Part shown: in pieces, positions 60,974 to 64,000 of the stretch
Numbering within the stretch: position 1 is the first letter of the stretch
Layout of the letters: each line of letters starts with the position of its first letter
Assembly (NCBI RefSeq): GCF_019145205.1
Contig: NZ_JAHSTT010000008.1
Coordinates: forward strand, 62,001 to 126,000
Direction of reading: 5' to 3'
From: Pseudomonas khavaziana
Lineage (GTDB): Bacteria > Pseudomonadota > Gammaproteobacteria > Pseudomonadales > Pseudomonadaceae
Length of the DNA: 64,000 nucleotides
Translations under genes and position numbers: made by a program
Notes under the pieces: generated by a model
What the model was told of the DNA's origin: nothing
What the model saw: the letters and a program-made list of their open reading frames with translations, nothing else
Databases searched by the model: none

Positions 60974-62608
60974 CTAGATTCGGAATTGGCGCAGCAAACC
61001 ATCAAGCTGCTCACTCAGCCCACGCAACTGCCCACTCGCCACGCTGGATTGTTCCGCCGCCAGCGCCGTGCTGTGGGACAACCCTGCGGCCTGGGTGACG
61101 TTCTGGTTGATATCTTCGACCACATGGGCCTGTTGCAGGGTGGCGCTGGCAATCGAGGCGTTCAAACCGTTGAGGTTGTGCAGCGCCTGGCCGATGGCGG
61201 TGAGGCTGGCCCCCGCCTGGCCGGCCTGCTCGATGGTCAGTTGCGAGGCGCTGTGGCTGTCGCTGATGACCTTGACCGCCGCTTCCGAGTGACCTTGCAG
61301 GCGCTCGATCATTGCCTGGATTTCGGCGGTGGATTTCTGCGTGCGCTGGGCCAGCAGGCGCACCTCATCGGCGACCACCGCAAACCCACGGCCCTGTTCG
61401 CCGGCGCGGGCGGCTTCAATGGCGGCGTTCAGGGCGAGCAGGTTGGTCTGGTCGGCGATGGAGCGGATCACTTCGAGGACGCCGCCAATCTGGGTGCTTT
61501 CGCTGGAGAGCGTGCGAATCACCTCTACGGCCTGGCTGATGGTACTGGAGAGCTGGTCGATCTGTTGCAAACTGCCGTCGATGTTGACCTGGCCCTGTTG
61601 CGCCTGGGCTTGGGCATCGCGCATTTCGCTGGCGGCATGTTCGGCATTCTTCGCCACGTCCTGCACGCCGTAGGTGACTTCATTGATAGCGGTAGCCACC
61701 AGCTCCATCTGCTGCGATTGCTGCTGGCTGCGGTCGTGGGCCTGGCTGGCGTTGTGGCCGAGCTCCGTGGACGACTGGCCCAGGGCGGTCGCGCATACCT
61801 GCAATTGGCCGACCACCTGGCGCAACTTGGCGGTGAAGCTGTTGAAATGCCGGGCCAGTTGGGTGAGCTCGTCGCTGCCGTGGGTGTCGAGGCTGCGGGT
61901 CAGGTCGCTTTCGCCGCTGGCGATATTGCCCATGGCGTTCACCGCCGCCTGCAACGGCTGCACGATACTGCGGGCAATCAGTGATACCAGCAGCCCCATG
62001 ACCAGCACGATGCCCAGCACGATGAACGAGGCTTTCCACACCTGAGCGTTGAATTCGGCCTGCACATCATCCACATAGACGCCGGAGCCGATAATCCAGC
62101 CCCAGGGTTCGAACAGCTGGATATACGAAGTTTTCTCCACCGGTGCTTCGGCCCCAGGCTTCGGCCAGCGGTAGTTGACGATACCGGCGCCCTTGGCCTT
62201 GGCCAGGCTCACGAACTCGTTGAATACGGCAAAGCCGTCCGGGTCGCGAATCGCCGAGAGGTTCTGGCCATCGAGCTTGGGGTTGGCCGCGTGCATGATC
62301 ATCACGGGGGTGAGGTCGTTGATCCAGAAGTAATCATCGTGGTCATAGCGCAGCCCGCGCACTGCGCTGAGGGCTTGCTGCTGCGCGGCATCACGGGTCA
62401 GTACGCCGGTCTTTTCCAGGTTCTGGTAATAGCTGAGCACGCCGCTGGCGGTCTGCACCACATGCTGGGTCTGTTGGCGCTTGGCCTGGTAAAGGTCGCC
62501 ACGGATCTGGTTGAGCATCAGCAGCCCCAAGGCCAACAGCATCAACACGGCGACTATCAGGATCAGCCAAAGGCGGCGGCTGATCGACATGCTGCGCAAA
62601 CTGTTCAT
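60974..62608 (-). CDS. Methyl-accepting chemotaxis protein with Cache domain
   Basis: 544 residues. Order: membrane segment (about 10-33), a periplasmic single-Cache ligand domain (about 35-190, with DDYFWINDLTPVMIMHAANPK), a second membrane segment (about 195-220), HAMP, then the signalling domain with the hairpin tip EVIRSIADQTNLLALNAAIE and AARAGEQGRGFAVVADEVR. It routes small-molecule signals to CheA. The ligand is unknown; sCache domains often bind organic acids. Confidence 0.92.
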   Translation of the reverse strand: MNSLRSMSISRRLWLILIVAVLMLLALGLLMLNQIRGDLYQAKRQQTQHVVQTASGVLSYYQNLEKTGVLTRDAAQQQALSAVRGLRYDHDDYFWINDLTPVMIMHAANPKLDGQNLSAIRDPDGFAVFNEFVSLAKAKGAGIVNYRWPKPGAEAPVEKTSYIQLFEPWGWIIGSGVYVDDVQAEFNAQVWKASFIVLGIVLVMGLLVSLIARSIVQPLQAAVNAMGNIASGESDLTRSLDTHGSDELTQLARHFNSFTAKLRQVVGQLQVCATALGQSSTELGHNASQAHDRSQQQSQQMELVATAINEVTYGVQDVAKNAEHAASEMRDAQAQAQQGQVNIDGSLQQIDQLSSTISQAVEVIRTLSSESTQIGGVLEVIRSIADQTNLLALNAAIEAARAGEQGRGFAVVADEVRLLAQRTQKSTAEIQAMIERLQGHSEAAVKVISDSHSASQLTIEQAGQAGASLTAIGQALHNLNGLNASIASATLQQAHVVEDINQNVTQAAGLSHSTALAAEQSSVASGQLRGLSEQLDGLLRQFRI

Positions 62609-62835
62609 CGTCCTGTCACTCCATGCTCTTTATAATTGTGGTGCTGCTTCGAGATTTCCGGCGTGTCTGATAGGCTTTCGGCCCGGAATCGGAAAACCTG
62701 AGTACTGCCTGATTTTTCACGGAATTTTTGCAGACCGGCGTTGAGAATCAACTGCGGGCGCTTGAGTGCGCTCGTCGTCAGTGAACTTTAAAAAAACTTA
62801 AGAGGCATGCCACGCGCGTGACCTTTGGAGACAGC

Positions 62836-63666
62836 ATGGATTTTTGGACCGCCATACAGGCATTGATTCTCGGCATCGTCGAGGGGCTGACGGAGTTCCT
62901 GCCGATCTCCAGCACCGGCCACCAGATCATCGTTGCCGACCTGATCAATTTCGGCGGCGAACGTTTCGAAGCCTTCAATATCATCATCCAGCTCGGTGCG
63001 ATCCTCGCCGTGGTCTGGGAGTTTCGCCGCAAGATCCTCGACGTGGTCACCGGCCTGCCGACCCAACCCAAGGCCCGGCGCTTCACCGTCAACCTGATCA
63101 TCGCCGTGTTGCCGGCGGTGGTACTGGGTGTGATTTTTGCCGACCTGATCAAGCACTACCTGTTCAACCCGATCACCGTCGCCACCGCCCTGGTGGTGGG
63201 TGGCGTGATCATGTTGTGGGCCGAGCGCCGCCAGCACGCGGTGCGCGCTGAAACCGTGGATGACATTACCTGGAAAGACGCCCTCAAGGTGGGCCTGGCC
63301 CAGTGCCTGGCGATGATCCCGGGTACTTCGCGCTCCGGTGCGACGATTATCGGCGGCCTGCTGTTCGGCCTGTCGCGCAAGACCGCCACCGAGTTTTCAT
63401 TCTTCCTGGCCATGCCGACCATGGTCGGTGCGGCGGTGTACTCGGGCTACAAGTACCGTGACCTGTTCCAGCCGGCCGACCTGCCGGTATTCGCCATTGG
63501 CTTTGTCACCTCGTTCATCTTCGCGATGATCGCGGTCAAGGCGTTGCTCAAATTCATCGCCAGCCACAGCTACGCGGCGTTTGCCTGGTACCGGATCGCC
63601 TTTGGCCTGGTGATCCTGGCGACCTGGCAGTTCGGCTGGATCGACTGGACAGCGGTCAAGCCATGA
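62836..63666 (+). CDS. uppP: Undecaprenyl-diphosphatase
   Basis: 276 residues from ATG 62836 (GGAG before it; a GTG 18 bases earlier is an alternative). It recycles the C55 lipid carrier of cell-wall synthesis at the membrane, and confers bacitracin resistance when overproduced. The two active-site blocks are EGLTEFLPISSTGHQII and PGTSRSGATI, with eight hydrophobic segments. Coupled by ATGA to the next gene. Confidence 0.95.
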   Translation: MDFWTAIQALILGIVEGLTEFLPISSTGHQIIVADLINFGGERFEAFNIIIQLGAILAVVWEFRRKILDVVTGLPTQPKARRFTVNLIIAVLPAVVLGVIFADLIKHYLFNPITVATALVVGGVIMLWAERRQHAVRAETVDDITWKDALKVGLAQCLAMIPGTSRSGATIIGGLLFGLSRKTATEFSFFLAMPTMVGAAVYSGYKYRDLFQPADLPVFAIGFVTSFIFAMIAVKALLKFIASHSYAAFAWYRIAFGLVILATWQFGWIDWTAVKP

Positions 63667-64000
63667 GCATCCAGCACCCACGCCTTAAAGCATCTATTTT
63701 TGTGCTGCTGTGCGCCGCACCGCTGTTGGGCTCGGCATTGCTGTGGTATCGCGGCGAGACGGTGATCCCGTTGGCGGCGTATGGCATGGTCAGCGTGGTG
63801 GCGTTTTTCCTGTACTGGAGCGACAAGCGCAAGGCCCAGACCGAAGGCTGGCGTACCCCGGAAAACATCCTGCATGCCGTCGAGCTGGCGGGCGGTTGGC
63901 CGGGTGCGTTGATCGCCCAGCAGGTGTTCCGGCACAAGACGCGCAAGGTGTCCTATCAGGTGCTGTTCTGGGTCATCGTGGTGTTGCACCAGGTGTTCTG
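63663..64000 (+). CDS. DUF1294-type membrane protein (3' end cut)
   Basis: At least 112 residues, running off the window. Two hydrophobic segments (about 10-45) are followed by LYWSDKRKAQTEGWRTPENI and ELAGGWPGALIAQQVFRHKT, the DUF1294 signature. Function unknown; in other proteins this domain is fused to a cold-shock domain. Here it overlaps the uppP stop by four bases. Confidence 0.83.
   Translation, partial: MSIQHPRLKASIFVLLCAAPLLGSALLWYRGETVIPLAAYGMVSVVAFFLYWSDKRKAQTEGWRTPENILHAVELAGGWPGALIAQQVFRHKTRKVSYQVLFWVIVVLHQVF

Overview
The window looks like the chromosome of a Pseudomonas of the P. fluorescens group. The evidence is high G+C coding sequence on both strands, dispersed REP/REPIN hairpins of the 'GTGGGAGGGGGCTTGCTCCC' and 'GTAGGAGCGAGCTTGCTC' kinds, a TreS-maltokinase fusion next to GlgE, and a complete aerobic nicotinate degradation (nic) cluster in the P. 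putida layout. No rRNA, tRNA or CRISPR array was seen.

Layout. (1) 1-7540: trehalose to alpha-glucan operon, glgE (5' end outside the window), treS-mak fusion and glgB. (2) 7.6-11 kb: a membrane GGEEF diguanylate cyclase facing a soluble hybrid sensor kinase. (3) 11.1-16.7 kb: a secreted CAP-domain protein, an L-2-hydroxyglutarate oxidase plus MHS transporter operon under a GntR/FCD regulator with two visible operator-like sites, and a drug-type MFS exporter. (4) 17-30 kb: mostly housekeeping and small metabolic genes: a stand-alone aroA, dienoyl-CoA isomerase, nudC, a TauE-type exporter, phosphatidylcholine synthase, an RlmI-like methyltransferase, and nrdB with NrdR-box-like sites. (5) 30.3-34.1 kb: one very large toxin-like protein that carries two separate putative cysteine catalytic centres. 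(6) 34-38.4 kb: patB-like lyase, a tightly coupled azoreductase/GNAT/AhpD-like operon, and a MocR regulator. (7) 38.4-50.2 kb: nicT, nicF-E-D-C, nicX, nicR, nicA-B and nicS, which convert nicotinate through 6-hydroxynicotinate and 2,5-dihydroxypyridine to fumarate. The porin gene nicP is absent. (8) 50.3-57.3 kb: ggt (gamma-glutamyltranspeptidase) cut in two by a lower-G+C element of about 5.27 kb. The element carries three tandem, translationally coupled tyrosine recombinases and a small helix-turn-helix/coiled-coil protein, and nothing else. (9) 57.4-64 kb: xthA, a Rieske-reductase fusion, a pnuC/nicotinamide-riboside-kinase-like pair, a chemoreceptor, uppP and the start of a DUF1294 gene.

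How the parts connect. Pyridine nucleotide metabolism recurs: NudC hydrolyses NAD(H), PnuC plus the NadR-like kinase would salvage the riboside, and the nic cluster burns nicotinate as a carbon and nitrogen source. The two most unusual items are the cargo-free recombinase element, which sits nine codons past the start of the GGT small subunit (counting its catalytic threonine as codon one), and the 1239-residue two-headed toxin candidate.
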